Shown: positions 17,001 through 24,833, counted from the first letter of the stretch. The stretch is DNA of 64,000 bases from Streptomyces tailanensis (GCF_008386495.1 NZ_VTHJ01000004.1:159450-223449), one strand, 5' to 3'. Made by a program: numbers and translations. The notes: a model not told the origin generated them from the letters alone.

Positions 17001-17473
17001 CCCTCCGGCCGGCCGGGCTGGGGCAGCAGGTCGTCGATGACGTACGTGCCGCCCGGGGCGACGAGCTCCAGCGCCCGTTCGAGATGGGTGAACTTCCCGG
17101 GCCAGGTGTCCGCGAAGACGAGATCGAAGGGGGCGCCGTCGTACTCCTCCAGCCAGCGCCCGCCGTCGCCCGTCACGAAGATGACCCGTTCGTCGCCGCC
17201 GAGTTGTCGGCGGGCGATGGCCTGTACGGAGTCGTCGAGCTCGATGGTGACAAGGGTCGCGTCCTCGCTCATCCCGTCCAGCAGCCAGGCGGTGCCTTCG
17301 CCGACACCGGTCCCGAGCTCCAGGATCCGCCCGCCGGGGCGGGTCGCGGCGAGGGCGGCGAGGAGGCTGCCGGTGCGGGGGTCGCAGGACATGGTGAATC
17401 CGGTGGCGCGGGCGGCCGCCTGCAACTCCGGGAGTCCGGTAGGGAGTTGGGCGGTGGTTGGGTTGTCGTCCAT
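16877..17473 (-). CDS. SAM-dependent O-methyltransferase-like protein
   Basis: A 198-residue class I methyltransferase. Motif I is GGRILELGTGVGEGTAWLL, the acidic residue after strand 2 is in LVTIELDDS, and motif VI-like GGTYVIDDLLPQ follows; the order resembles caffeoyl-CoA-type O-methyltransferases. The substrate is not inferable. The start at 17473 (MDDNPTT) was preferred to one at 17509. It converges with and overlaps the small membrane protein gene. Confidence 0.8.
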   Translation of the reverse strand: MDDNPTTAQLPTGLPELQAAARATGFTMSCDPRTGSLLAALAATRPGGRILELGTGVGEGTAWLLDGMSEDATLVTIELDDSVQAIARRQLGGDERVIFVTGDGGRWLEEYDGAPFDLVFADTWPGKFTHLERALELVAPGGTYVIDDLLPQPGRPEGHEAAVTDLLAVLEARSDFRTARLAWSSGLLIAVRSTDSAP

Positions 17474-17580
17474 GGTGGGATTCTGGGAGCGGGGTGAGGG
17501 ACAGCTCAACCGAATTCCGGTTCCGATTCCGGTTCGGGTGGGCCCGGAACTGGGGTACTTCGGCCCACGTCCTACAGACC

Positions 17581-18201
17581 ATGACCACCTCCCCCTCCAC
17601 GCCCACCCCCACGACCCTCGGCGAAGAAGTCCTCCTCCTCTCCCTCGACGACGCCACGGGAGAGAGCCGGCTGCCCCTGCGGACGATGGACGCGATCGCC
17701 GTGGCGACCCTGCTGGAACGGGCCCTGTCCGGCGACGCGGCGGAGGCGGCGCTGCCGGACGACGCCGAGAAGTGGATCTTTGAGCACCGCAACGAGGAGT
17801 ACGAGACCGCGATCCAGGGCCTCATGGCCAAGGGCCTGATCCGCAAGGAGAAGCGCCGGGTCCTCCTGGTCTTCCGCACGACCAGGTACCCGGAGTCGGA
17901 CGGCAGCGTGGAGTCGGCCCTGCGACGCCGCTTGGCCGAGGTGGTCCTGGAGGGAGCCGACCCGGACCCCCGCACCGCCGCCCTGATCACCCTCCTCCAC
18001 CACGGCGAACTCCAGGCCCTCGCCTTCCCCGAGGCGGACACCGACGGCTCGCCGGCCAAACAGCGCATGGCCGGGATCGCCGGACACCACTGGGCGGACC
18101 CGGCCCTCCGCCGCATGGCCGAGACCGCGGCCGCGACGGCGGCGGCCCTCACGGCGGCGGCGATGGTGACGACGGTGGTGGTGATCACGACGGTGACGTG
18201 A
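17581..18201 (+). CDS. GPP34 (GOLPH3-like) family protein
   Basis: A 206-residue soluble protein of the GPP34/GOLPH3 family, which is widespread in Streptomyces. Eukaryotic members bind phosphatidylinositol-4-phosphate at the Golgi; the bacterial role is unknown. The N-terminal TLGEEVLLLSLDDATGESRL and the central segment LMAKGLIRKEKRRVLLVF match the family pattern. The C-terminus ends in a short hydrophobic tail (AAMVTTVVVITTVT) that may touch the membrane. The ATG at 17581 begins the conserved part; an in-frame start at 17458 would overlap the neighbouring gene. Confidence 0.82.
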   Translation: MTTSPSTPTPTTLGEEVLLLSLDDATGESRLPLRTMDAIAVATLLERALSGDAAEAALPDDAEKWIFEHRNEEYETAIQGLMAKGLIRKEKRRVLLVFRTTRYPESDGSVESALRRRLAEVVLEGADPDPRTAALITLLHHGELQALAFPEADTDGSPAKQRMAGIAGHHWADPALRRMAETAAATAAALTAAAMVTTVVVITTVT

Positions 18202-18236
18202 GCGGTTGGACGGTGACCGAGTGAGCGTCAGACGGT

Positions 18237-19205
18237 TCAGACCGTGATGACGAGCTTGCCCCGGGGGTGGCCGTCGCGCAGATGGCGGAGGGCCGCGGGT
18301 GCCTCGCCGAGGGGGTACGCGCGGTCGATGGCCGGGATGATCCTGCCCTGCTCAGCGAGGTCTTTGAGGGCCAGGAGGTCCTCTTGACGGCTGAGGGAGA
18401 CGAGGTTGCGGAGGTTCTGCGCGATGAACGGCGAGAGCAGGACGGCCCGGAGACCACGGCTCATGCCGCCGAGGAAGCCGCTGCCGCCCTCGCCGCCGAC
18501 GATGACGAGAGTGCCGCGTGGCGTGAGGACGCGGCGGAGTACCGGCAGCGGCCGAAGCCCCGCGTTGTCGACGATGACGTCGTAGCGGTGCGGGCTGTCG
18601 GTGAGGTCCTCGCGTGTGTAGTCGATGACATGGGTGGCGCCGAGTGAGCGGACGAGGTCCGCGCCGGTCGGACCGCAGACGCCGGTGACCTCCGCGCCGT
18701 ACATCGTGGCGAGCTGGACGGCGTACGTTCCCACGCCGCCGGACGCGCCGATGACGAGGACCCGTTGGCCGGGCTGTGGGCGGGACTTGCCGCTGAGGGC
18801 CTGGAGGGCGGTCATGCCGGAGACGGGGAGGGCGGCCGCCTGTTCGAACGTGAGGTTGGCGGGCTTGAGCGCGATCTTGTCGGCCTTGGCCCGCGCGTAC
18901 TGAGCGAACGAGCCCTCGCAGTTGCCGAACACCTCGTCCCCCGGCTTGAATCCGGTCACCTTCGCCCCGACCGCCTCGACCCGCCCGGCTCCGTCCCACC
19001 CCCGTACGGGGTTCTTGGGCCTACGAAGCCCCAGCGCGACCCGGGCCACATACGGCCGCCCCGTCATCAGATGCCACACCTCGGGCCCGCAACCGGCGGC
19101 ACGCACCTCGACCAGCACCTCGTCGTCGCGGGGTACGGGGCGCTCGATGTCCCGCAGCTCCAGAAGATCCGCCGACCCGTACGCATCCTGAACGATCGCC
19201 TTCAT
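18237..19205 (-). CDS. NAD(P)-dependent medium-chain oxidoreductase, quinone-oxidoreductase type
   Basis: A 322-residue MDR-superfamily enzyme. The N-terminal GroES-like part includes VEVRAAGCGPEVWHLMTGRP. The nucleotide-binding motif is RVLVIGASGGVGTYAVQLA, and a conserved VIDYTREDLTDS follows. No structural-zinc cysteine cluster is seen, so it is probably a zinc-independent quinone or enone reductase. A 36-bp perfect palindrome lies about 215 bp upstream (19422-19457) and may be its operator. The substrate is unknown. Confidence 0.88.
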   Translation of the reverse strand: MKAIVQDAYGSADLLELRDIERPVPRDDEVLVEVRAAGCGPEVWHLMTGRPYVARVALGLRRPKNPVRGWDGAGRVEAVGAKVTGFKPGDEVFGNCEGSFAQYARAKADKIALKPANLTFEQAAALPVSGMTALQALSGKSRPQPGQRVLVIGASGGVGTYAVQLATMYGAEVTGVCGPTGADLVRSLGATHVIDYTREDLTDSPHRYDVIVDNAGLRPLPVLRRVLTPRGTLVIVGGEGGSGFLGGMSRGLRAVLLSPFIAQNLRNLVSLSRQEDLLALKDLAEQGRIIPAIDRAYPLGEAPAALRHLRDGHPRGKLVITV

Positions 19206-19421
19206 GGCCGTAGCTCCTCTTTGCGGTCCCCGACGTCGAATGTCCCGGTTGCGCTGAGCACCCCGATTGTTCCGAGCATCTCGGCGGCTCGAACGGCTGA
19301 CCAGATTCCTGAGGGCGGTTTTGGAAGCGGGCAGGATGAGCTTTCCTACGGCGGACGGTTGACCCCGCCTGCTGCCGCCCGGGGATGTGCCCCGCCCTCC
19401 CTCAGGACTGCCAGGCGGATC

Positions 19422-19457
19422 TAGGTAGAACCAATCTACGTAGATTGGTTCTACCTA
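19422..19457. promoter_or_regulatory. Perfect 36-bp palindrome, probable operator
   Basis: The half site TAGGTAGAACCAATCTAC is followed directly by its exact complement with no loop. Each half is itself a near palindrome (TAGA..TCTA), as in TetR-family double operators. It is much more AT-rich than its surroundings. It includes the stop codon of the gene at 19455 and lies upstream of the oxidoreductase gene. Confidence 0.7.
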
Positions 19458-19745
19458 ACTTGTTGATCTGGACGCTTCGGGGAACCGGTCGAACAGTTCC
19501 TCGGCGTTGGTGACCGTGAGGGCCTCGTCCACCCAGTGCAGCAGGGTGACGGGGTCATGGCACGAGCTGATGCGCTCTCGCGTGGAGGCCAGGGTGGGGA
19601 TGCGTCTCTTCTCCAGAAGGTGCAGCACCAACGAAGCCCGCTCCTCGATCCGGCCGGCGGTGACGCCGCGGAGGAAAGTCTCCTCGATGAGAGTGCCGTG
19701 GCCAGGGAAGTAGCTGCCCACGATGCCTCCGACTTCCAGCACCAT
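19455..19745 (-). CDS. Small protein resembling the C-terminal segment of Rpn/PDDEXK-type proteins
   Basis: A 96-residue protein read from an ATG with AAGGAGAG upstream. Its second half, with LVLHLLEKRRIPTLASTRER and WVDEALTVTNAEELFDRF, resembles the C-terminal helical tail found in DUF4351-like/Rpn family nuclease-related proteins of Streptomyces. The nuclease core is absent, so this is either a stand-alone tail protein or a remnant. It starts 15 bp after the stop of the HATPase pseudogene and was probably co-transcribed with it. Function unknown. Confidence 0.55.
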   Translation of the reverse strand: MVLEVGGIVGSYFPGHGTLIEETFLRGVTAGRIEERASLVLHLLEKRRIPTLASTRERISSCHDPVTLLHWVDEALTVTNAEELFDRFPEASRSTS

Positions 19746-19759
19746 TGCTGCTCTCCTTA

Positions 19760-20208
19760 TCACGCCGCCGGGGTGAGTTCGCACCACACGAACTTGCCGT
19801 GGCTGTTCGGGCGTTGGGTTGCTGAGCCGAGGTAGTACCAGCCCCAGTTGTCGGCGCACTCCTCGATGAGGGTGAGGCCTCGGCCGGATTCGAGGGACGG
19901 CATTGGGGCGGCGGTGAGGGGGGCAGGGCCGGTGGGGTGGGGTCCGTGTCCCATACGCCGATACGGAGGATCGGGGCCGACCAGCGGAGCCTCATCGCCT
20001 CCGGGCCCTTGGTGTGCTGCACGGCGTTGGCGACCAGCTCGCAGGCGAGGAGTTCGGCGGCTTCGATGAGGTGGGGGAGGCCGTGCAGGGTGAGGATCAG
20101 GCGGAGGGTGCGGCGGGCGATGGTGACGGCTCGGGGGTCGTTGGGGATGGAGAGGGAGTAGGTCCAGGGTTCGGTGAGTTGGCTGGTGGATTCCTCGGGT
20201 TCGGGCAT
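19760..20208 (-). pseudogene. HATPase (AbaA/RsbW-like) protein, frameshifted in a C-run
   Basis: The first 90 or so residues (from MPEPEEST to LRIGVWDTDP) and the last 47 (SGRGLTLIEECADNWGWYYL onward) form one anti-sigma-kinase-like ATPase, but in two different frames. The intact paralogue at 31732-32190 shows how they should join. One base appears to be missing in the run of C residues at 19931-19943. The start at 20208 has AGGAG seven bases upstream. This family accompanies DUF5753 HTH and DUF397 genes in WhiJ/BldB-type developmental sets. Pseudogene or sequencing error. Confidence 0.75.
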
Positions 20209-20360
20209 GCGTGACTCCTGTGGGGTGCAGGGGAGTTGGGAGTTGGGCTGCGCTGTGGTCGCGGGCGGTGGCATTGCCGCGCCCGCCATGGCACGGCGGT
20301 GCGGTGCGCTTCCGGGACGTCCCGGCGATTCGCAGCGTGTGCGGCGCGTCACTGACGGTA

Positions 20361-20378
20361 GAGGAGAAATTTCTCCTC
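20361..20378. promoter_or_regulatory. 18-bp perfect palindrome between divergent HATPase and HTH genes
   Basis: GAGGAGAAATTTCTCCTC is a perfect palindrome with an AT-rich centre. It sits between the divergent starts at 20208 and 20463 and is a likely operator for the DUF5753 HTH protein or a relative. Confidence 0.55.
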
Positions 20379-20462
20379 CTGCAAGCCGTTCGCGTAACCT
20401 GACACCCGAACGAGGGGGTCCAACGGGGCCTTCAGGCAGTGCTGTTGAGGGGATGAGCCGCC

Positions 20463-21314
20463 ATGGCGCCGAGGAGTCAGCCGACCGCCCGGCAGGTGCG
20501 ACTGGGTGCCGAGCTGCGCAAGTTGCGGGACGCGGCAGGGATGTCGGCCAAGGAGGCGGCGCGGCTTCTGTCGTCAACCTCGGCGCAGATGAGTCAGGTC
20601 GAGTCCGGGTTGTCGGGGGTCAGCGAGGAGCGCGTACGCAGACTCGCCGCGCTCTACGTGTGTGAGGACGAGGGACTGATCGAGGCCCTTGTGGCGATGG
20701 CGACTGACCGTACGAGTGGCTGGTGGAAGGAGTACCGAGAGGTGTTGCCGCCGGCGTTCCTGGACTTGGCGGAGCTGGAGCATCACGCCAGGTCGATCCA
20801 GGTGATCGGGACCGCGCACCTTCCGGGACTGTTGCAGACGGAGGAGTACGCGCGGGCGGTGTTCGCGTACTGGGTTCCGGAATTCACGGGGGGCGAGGTG
20901 GAGCCACGGGTCGGGCATCGTATGCGCCGCAAAGCTGTCATCACGCGTGACGGGGCCGTCGAGTACAAGGCGGTGATCCACGAGTCCGTGCTGCGGACGC
21001 GCGTCGCCGACCGGAGCGTGCAACGGGCCCAACTGGACGAGATCCTCCGGAAGTCGGAGCGTCCGAACGTCACCGTGCGCGTGGTTCCCTTCGACACCGA
21101 CGGCTTCGCCGGTGCGAGCGCAGCGCTGCTTTACCTGGGCGGACCGGTGGCCGCGCTGGACACGGTGCAGCGGGACACCCCGTACGGGACCGCCTTCCTC
21201 GACGAGGCTTCTCAGCTCATCGCCATGCGAACGCTCTTTCGTAAGGTGGAGTCGGCATCGCTCGACCCCGTGAAGTCCCGGGACTTCATCCACCGTTTGG
21301 CGAAGGAGCTGTAA
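20463..21314 (+). CDS. DUF5753-containing HTH regulator (WhiJ-like), copy 1
   Basis: A 283-residue regulator. An Xre-type helix-turn-helix at about residues 13-65 (LRKLRDAAGMSAKEAARLL, then QMSQVESGLSGVSEERVRRL) is followed by a DUF5753 domain from about 95 to 275 (LPGLLQTEEYARAVF, RQ-type sensor core, VRVVPFDTDGFAGA). Such proteins pair with a DUF397 protein in Streptomyces, where the WhiJ/BldB families influence development and antibiotic production. It is divergent from the HATPase pseudogene and followed five bases later by the DUF397 gene. It is roughly 55% identical by eye to the copy at 32447. Confidence 0.9.
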   Translation: MAPRSQPTARQVRLGAELRKLRDAAGMSAKEAARLLSSTSAQMSQVESGLSGVSEERVRRLAALYVCEDEGLIEALVAMATDRTSGWWKEYREVLPPAFLDLAELEHHARSIQVIGTAHLPGLLQTEEYARAVFAYWVPEFTGGEVEPRVGHRMRRKAVITRDGAVEYKAVIHESVLRTRVADRSVQRAQLDEILRKSERPNVTVRVVPFDTDGFAGASAALLYLGGPVAALDTVQRDTPYGTAFLDEASQLIAMRTLFRKVESASLDPVKSRDFIHRLAKEL

Positions 21315-21319
21315 GAGAC

Positions 21320-21499
21320 GTGGCTCAGTGGCAGAAGTCGACCTTCTCCGGTGGCGCCGACGGTAACGAGTGTGTCGAACTTGCCTGTTGTGGTACCGAG
21401 TTGCTCCTACGCGAGAGCGACGACCCGACCCGAATACTTCCCCTCGCCCCCACCGGCCTCGCCGCGCTCCTCCGGCGGCTCCAGGCGGAGCGCCTCTGA
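21320..21499 (+). CDS. DUF397 (BldB-family) small protein
   Basis: A 59-residue protein starting at GTG 21320, five bases after the HTH gene. It has the DUF397 signature QWQKSTFSGGADGNECVEL and ends normally with LAALLRRLQAERL. DUF397 proteins are small dimeric partners of DUF5753 regulators; BldB is the known developmental member. The same frame continues after the TGA for 72 more coding-like codons (see next entry). Confidence 0.88.
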   Translation: MAQWQKSTFSGGADGNECVELACCGTELLLRESDDPTRILPLAPTGLAALLRRLQAERL

Positions 21500-21718
21500 C
21501 CGCAGACCTACCGGGACGGCCGCAAAGAGGCCACCGACGCGGCGGAGGCGATCCGGGAGGCTCTGGCCGGTCTCGGCTTCCCCGAGAGCGTCTGGGGCAG
21601 TGTCCGCCCCATGGTCATCCACAGCGGTAAGCCGTACGTGCACCTGGGCATGGTGCGCGCGGCTGTGGCCCAGCGGATGGCGAAGGCTATGCGGACCCCG
21701 GCCGAACCCGGCAAGTAA
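21500..21718 (+). pseudogene. 72-codon reading frame without start codon, in frame after the DUF397 stop
   Basis: Directly after the TGA of the DUF397 gene the same frame stays open for 72 codons to TAA at 21716. Its composition is coding-like (GC-rich third positions, no odd residues), with segments such as YRDGRKEATDAAEAIREAL and VIHSGKPYVHLGMVRAAV. No start codon exists near its beginning. It could be a former separate gene whose start was deleted, part of a longer protein cut by a nonsense change, or a read-through extension (the stop context is TGAC). Confidence 0.5.
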
Positions 21719-21882
21719 CCGGCCTCCGCCGGAGCTCGGACCGTTCGCGCCCAATGCACCGCCTCCGGCGGCAGCAACACCACGCGCGTGTTGTCCCCGC
21801 TGATCGCCACGCCGATGGAGCCGCCCGCAGCCATCGCGCGGTCGCCGGAGGCCGATACCTCCGGGGGCTGCTCGCCGATCAC
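21508..21882 (-). pseudogene. Remnant ORF overlapping the preceding gene by GTGA
   Basis: It starts at GTG 21882, inside the TGA stop of the gene at 21879-22298. Its first 50 residues (VSASGDRAMAAGGSIGVAIS, then LLPPEAVHWARTV) look like the glycine-rich linker that precedes the NTPase/TPR part in some large Streptomyces effector-type proteins. After about 21720 it only mirrors the plus-strand frame at 21500-21718. It is probably the truncated start of a larger lost gene. Confidence 0.35.
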
Positions 21883-22298
21883 GGGCGTGGTGTGGTGTGG
21901 CCGTCGCCCGTGATGGCAACGCCGATGTTGCCGCCCGCCGCGATCGCCCTCGTCCCCGACGCCGTGACCGTCACGCCTCCGGATGGCAACAGGCCCGCCA
22001 GCTCGCGCAGCAGCTCCGCGTCCTCACGCAACGCCCGCTTGATCTGCTGGCGCAGGGCCGCCGACGCGTCCCCGTCCGACGGTTCCCGCGCCGCGTCCGC
22101 CACCGCCGACTCCAGCTCCGCCCGCCCCTGCTCGTCCCGGCGGTGCCACACCGCCTGGAGCATCCGGCGGCCGATGTTCGCCGTGGCCTCCACCGCCGCG
22201 CTCTCCGCTCGCGTCAGCACCCCGGTGCCGTACGCGACCACGGCCGCCGTCAGGTACGGGCCCGCCTGGCCCACCAACTGAACAATCTCCGCGCTCAT
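21879..22298 (-). CDS. Hypothetical membrane-associated protein with Ala/Gly-rich tail
   Basis: A 139-residue protein. Its N-terminus, SAEIVQLVGQAGPYLTAAVV, is amphipathic to hydrophobic, and the middle is helical and acidic (RAELESAVADAAREPSDGDA). The C-terminus has the motif TASGTRAIAAGGNIGVAITG, which is repeated in slightly altered form at the start of the overlapping downstream reading frame. Small proteins of this shape often stand before STAND/TPR-type genes in Streptomyces; that downstream gene is missing here. No biochemical function is known to me. Confidence 0.6.
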   Translation of the reverse strand: MSAEIVQLVGQAGPYLTAAVVAYGTGVLTRAESAAVEATANIGRRMLQAVWHRRDEQGRAELESAVADAAREPSDGDASAALRQQIKRALREDAELLRELAGLLPSGGVTVTASGTRAIAAGGNIGVAITGDGHTTPRP

Positions 22299-22385
22299 CC
22301 CCAGCCCTTCCCCCGCACGGCCCATCGCCAACACAGCGTAGGGACTGTTGGCTAATCCCGTAGGGCCACCGGCGATTGTGCTTTC

Positions 22386-22427
22386 AGTCTCAGCGACACG
22401 CCGCGGTCACGGCGTGTCGCTGAGACT
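22386..22427. terminator. Strong hairpin terminator after the AbiEii-like pair
   Basis: A perfect 18-bp stem, AGTCTCAGCGACACGCCG and its complement, has a 6-base loop. It lies downstream of the small gene ending at 22464 (minus strand). Confidence 0.8.
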
Positions 22428-22463
22428 CACGACCCAATTGGGCATCCCAACGGCTCCGCCGGA

Positions 22464-22652
22464 CTATCGCTTCAGGGCCCGGTACCGCCTCACCAGCGCC
22501 ACCACCTTCTCCGGGTCCTTCCCGCCGTTCAGCTCTGTCAGGAGGTCGTCGGGGCAGAGTTCGTAAAGGTCGCCCCACCAGCCCCGGCGGCGGTTGTCGT
22601 AGATGCGGTAGCCGCCGGGGACGCCTCGGGCGACGTAGCGTCGTTTGCTCAC
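22464..22652 (-). CDS. Small basic protein coupled to the AbiEii-like gene
   Basis: A 62-residue basic protein (SKRRYVARGVPGGYRIYDN, then WWGDLYELCPDDLLTELNGG). Its GTG start at 22652 overlaps the upstream stop by four bases (GTGA), so translation is coupled. The position would suit a toxin-antitoxin or chaperone partner of the AbiEii-like protein, but no antitoxin motif is visible. I do not recognise the family. Confidence 0.65.
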   Translation of the reverse strand: MSKRRYVARGVPGGYRIYDNRRRGWWGDLYELCPDDLLTELNGGKDPEKVVALVRRYRALKR

Positions 22653-23362
22653 CAGGGGTCGTCCTCCGGAGGGGGGTTCATCGCCTCCTCTTCCAGGAGG
22701 CGTTCGGCGATGTCGTCGGCCCAGGACTGGGCCCACTGGCGGAGTGACATGGTGGCCCGTTCGTCGAGGCCGTGGCGAGTGAATTCCCGGTCGGCGAGCC
22801 ACTCGATGCTCTCCAGACGGGACTGGAGGTCGGTGAGGTCGAAGCCGGCGGAGGTGTGGCGGCGGGCCAGTTCCTCCAGTTCGGGGAGGGTCCAGCGATC
22901 GGCGGCGGCGTGGACCGCGATGAGGTCCCGGGGGGCGCCTCGGTCGGCCAGGGCGCGGACCTTGGTGCCGACCACGTCTTCGAGGGCAAGGGCCGGTCCC
23001 AGGGGCGTCTCGACCGGGGGGCGCCACAGGGTTTCCTTGAGGACGTCGAGGGTGCGTTCCTCCGCTGTGGTCGGGTCGGTGATGCGGAGGCGGGCGGAGA
23101 GGGGATCGGTCTCCACCTCCTCCAGCAGCCAGCCTCGTTCCGCCAGGCCTGTTCGGACCGTGGCGGCGATCTGCTCCATGGGGGCCGGGTGCTCTGTCGC
23201 CACTTCCAGGTGCCGGCCCGGCGGTCTCGCCTCGGTCAGGCCGTGTGCCCGTACCGCGTGGTCGCCGGTCAGGGCCAGGGCGTAGGGGGCGCCGATGGTC
23301 AGGATGTCGGTGAGGAGGTGGTGGACCGGGTCGGCGGGCTCGGGAAGGTCGAGGCCGTTCAT
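22649..23362 (-). CDS. AbiEii/nucleotidyltransferase-like protein, catalytic motif altered
   Basis: A 237-residue protein with the layout of the AbiEii/AbiGii nucleotidyltransferase family: ALALTGDHAVRAHG where active members have LTGGTALR, a following ladder of short strands, and the later DVVGTKVRALADRGAPRDL. In active enzymes an Asp-x-Asp pair follows the Gly-rich motif; here that place reads PPGRHLEV, so catalysis is doubtful. The long helical C-terminus holds many Trp and Glu residues. It is the first gene of a coupled pair with the 62-residue protein. Phage-defence toxin, pseudo-enzyme or housekeeping role cannot be decided. Confidence 0.7.
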   Translation of the reverse strand: MNGLDLPEPADPVHHLLTDILTIGAPYALALTGDHAVRAHGLTEARPPGRHLEVATEHPAPMEQIAATVRTGLAERGWLLEEVETDPLSARLRITDPTTAEERTLDVLKETLWRPPVETPLGPALALEDVVGTKVRALADRGAPRDLIAVHAAADRWTLPELEELARRHTSAGFDLTDLQSRLESIEWLADREFTRHGLDERATMSLRQWAQSWADDIAERLLEEEAMNPPPEDDPW

Positions 23363-23442
23363 GTGGTGGCCTGTGGGGTGGTCGTGACTGGTGGAGGTGG
23401 GGCCATGGGGGGATTATCACGGCCCCGGCCCCCGTCAGCCGG

Positions 23443-24045
23443 TCAGTACGGCCGTCGGCCCACCCAGTTGCCCGGTGGGTCGAAGTTCGCGACGACGTAC
23501 GTCCAGCCGTTGTCGCACCTGGTCTTCGCCGCGCCGATCCTCGTCGAGGCGCGCCACACCACCTGGGTGTAGTGGAGGCACTCCTTCCCGTTCACGCAGG
23601 AGTTCGAGGCGCGGTCGTAGTCGGGCTTCTCGTCCACCCACAGGCGGGCCGCGTCCGACATCGAGAAGTCGGGGCTGGATCCCTTGGCCAGGTTCTCGCC
23701 GTACCGGCTGTTCGAGTGCGTCAGCCGGCAGTCGTCGACGCGCCGCCCGGCCCAGTAACGGGCCTGTCCGGCGACCGAGTCGTCCCAGACGAGGGGAGGG
23801 ACACCTGCATCGGCTCGCGCCTTGTTGACGATCGTCAGGAGGCCGTTGATCTCACGTTTTCGCGCCCCCGCGCCGGTCACCTCAGCCACCCCAGCTACAT
23901 CAGCCACCTCCGTTGCCCCAGTTACCGCCCCCGCCACGGCTTCCCCCGCCGTCGAGTGGTGACCGACCGCCTGCGCCGCCCCCGGTGTGAGTGTCACCAT
24001 CGCCGCCGCCGCGGCGGCCAACGCCCGCACCCTGTTCTGCCGCAC
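23443..24045 (-). CDS. Secreted CAP-domain (SCP/PR1-like) protein, copy 1
   Basis: A 200-residue exported protein from a GTG start at 24045. The signal peptide is residues 1-28 (RALAAAAAAMVTLTPGAAQA), followed by an Ala/Val/Thr-rich linker. The CAP domain follows at about 65-200, with VPPLVWDDSVAGQARYWAGR, LTHSNSRYGENLA, HYTQVVWRAST and the C-terminal VVANFDPPGNWVG, a pattern closer to plant PR-1 than to the usual bacterial SCP. CAP proteins act outside the cell in varied ways; no enzyme activity is assigned. Three cysteines may form disulfides. Confidence 0.88.
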   Translation of the reverse strand: MRQNRVRALAAAAAAMVTLTPGAAQAVGHHSTAGEAVAGAVTGATEVADVAGVAEVTGAGARKREINGLLTIVNKARADAGVPPLVWDDSVAGQARYWAGRRVDDCRLTHSNSRYGENLAKGSSPDFSMSDAARLWVDEKPDYDRASNSCVNGKECLHYTQVVWRASTRIGAAKTRCDNGWTYVVANFDPPGNWVGRRPY

Positions 24046-24225
24046 TCCCCGTGCCCTCCCTCTGTCGCCCCAACTTCCTTCCTGGCGTTGCCAGTTGTAG
24101 AGGAGGGGCAGGACTCGCCGTGGCGGACGGAGTGACCTGCCATCCCATCGGGGGAAACCGGGAGGCAGGGGGTTTGAGAACCTCTTTCCCGGCATGAACT
24201 CACAGAGCGAAGGAGCGCGCCGACC

Positions 24226-24477
24226 ATGGCGGATGTCAGAGTCACGTATGACCGAACCGCGGACGCGGCCTACGTCTACCTCGCCGACCCACAAGCCCGT
24301 GCCACGGCGTCGGCGGCCATGTACCCCTGTGATCCCGTGCAGGTCGGCGGCATGATCAACCTCGACTTCGACGAACAGGGGCGCCTCATCGGTGTCGAGG
24401 TGCTGGGGGCCAGTGCGAAGCTGCCGACGTACCTGCTTGAGTCGGCGGAGCGCCTGGACGCCGAGGGTGCGTCCTGA
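24226..24477 (+). CDS. DUF2283 domain protein
   Basis: An 83-residue protein with the DUF2283 pattern VRVTYDRTADAAYVYLADP followed by INLDFDEQGRLIGVEVLGAS. GAAGGAG lies well placed before the ATG. Members are small beta-rich proteins of unknown function. It is a single gene with no evident operon partner. Confidence 0.85.
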   Translation: MADVRVTYDRTADAAYVYLADPQARATASAAMYPCDPVQVGGMINLDFDEQGRLIGVEVLGASAKLPTYLLESAERLDAEGAS

Positions 24478-24502
24478 GAACGAGCCAATCGCCCGTCGCG
24501 GA

Positions 24503-24833
24503 TCAGTCCCCCATGTCCCAGTAGTCCCTCATCTCCTCCATTGTGCGAGGGCTCTTGCGCCATGCTTCCCAGTAGTCCAAGCCGGCCCGCCGCTTTCGCC
24601 GCTCCTGGCGATCGAGCACCGCGGCGACAGCCGCACACGAAGCCAGAAAGGCGATCTCTGCCGCAAGTGCACCTAGAGGGTGTTGGCCGACCAGTCCCGA
24701 GGGAAAGGGCGGCGATGCGGCTGATCGGGAAGACGAGTGCGGCTGTGATGGTGCCGAGGCAGCCGAAGCGCGGCCCTCCTATGAACATCAGGGCGCAGCA
24801 GATCCTCAGGAGGACGATCGCGACGACCAGCAC
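24503..24833 (-). pseudogene. Small two-segment membrane protein, frameshifted
   Basis: One frame gives a hydrophobic start (LVVAIVLLRICCALMFIGG and a second hydrophobic run) down to about 24690. Another frame then gives a convincing C-terminus (GALAAEIAFLASCAAVAAVL, a basic patch, then DYWEAWRKSPRTMEEMRDYW) to TGA at 24503. A single-base shift near 24685-24695 would join them into a roughly 110-residue protein with two or three membrane segments. Start is an estimate (GTG). No family was recognised. Confidence 0.4.
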
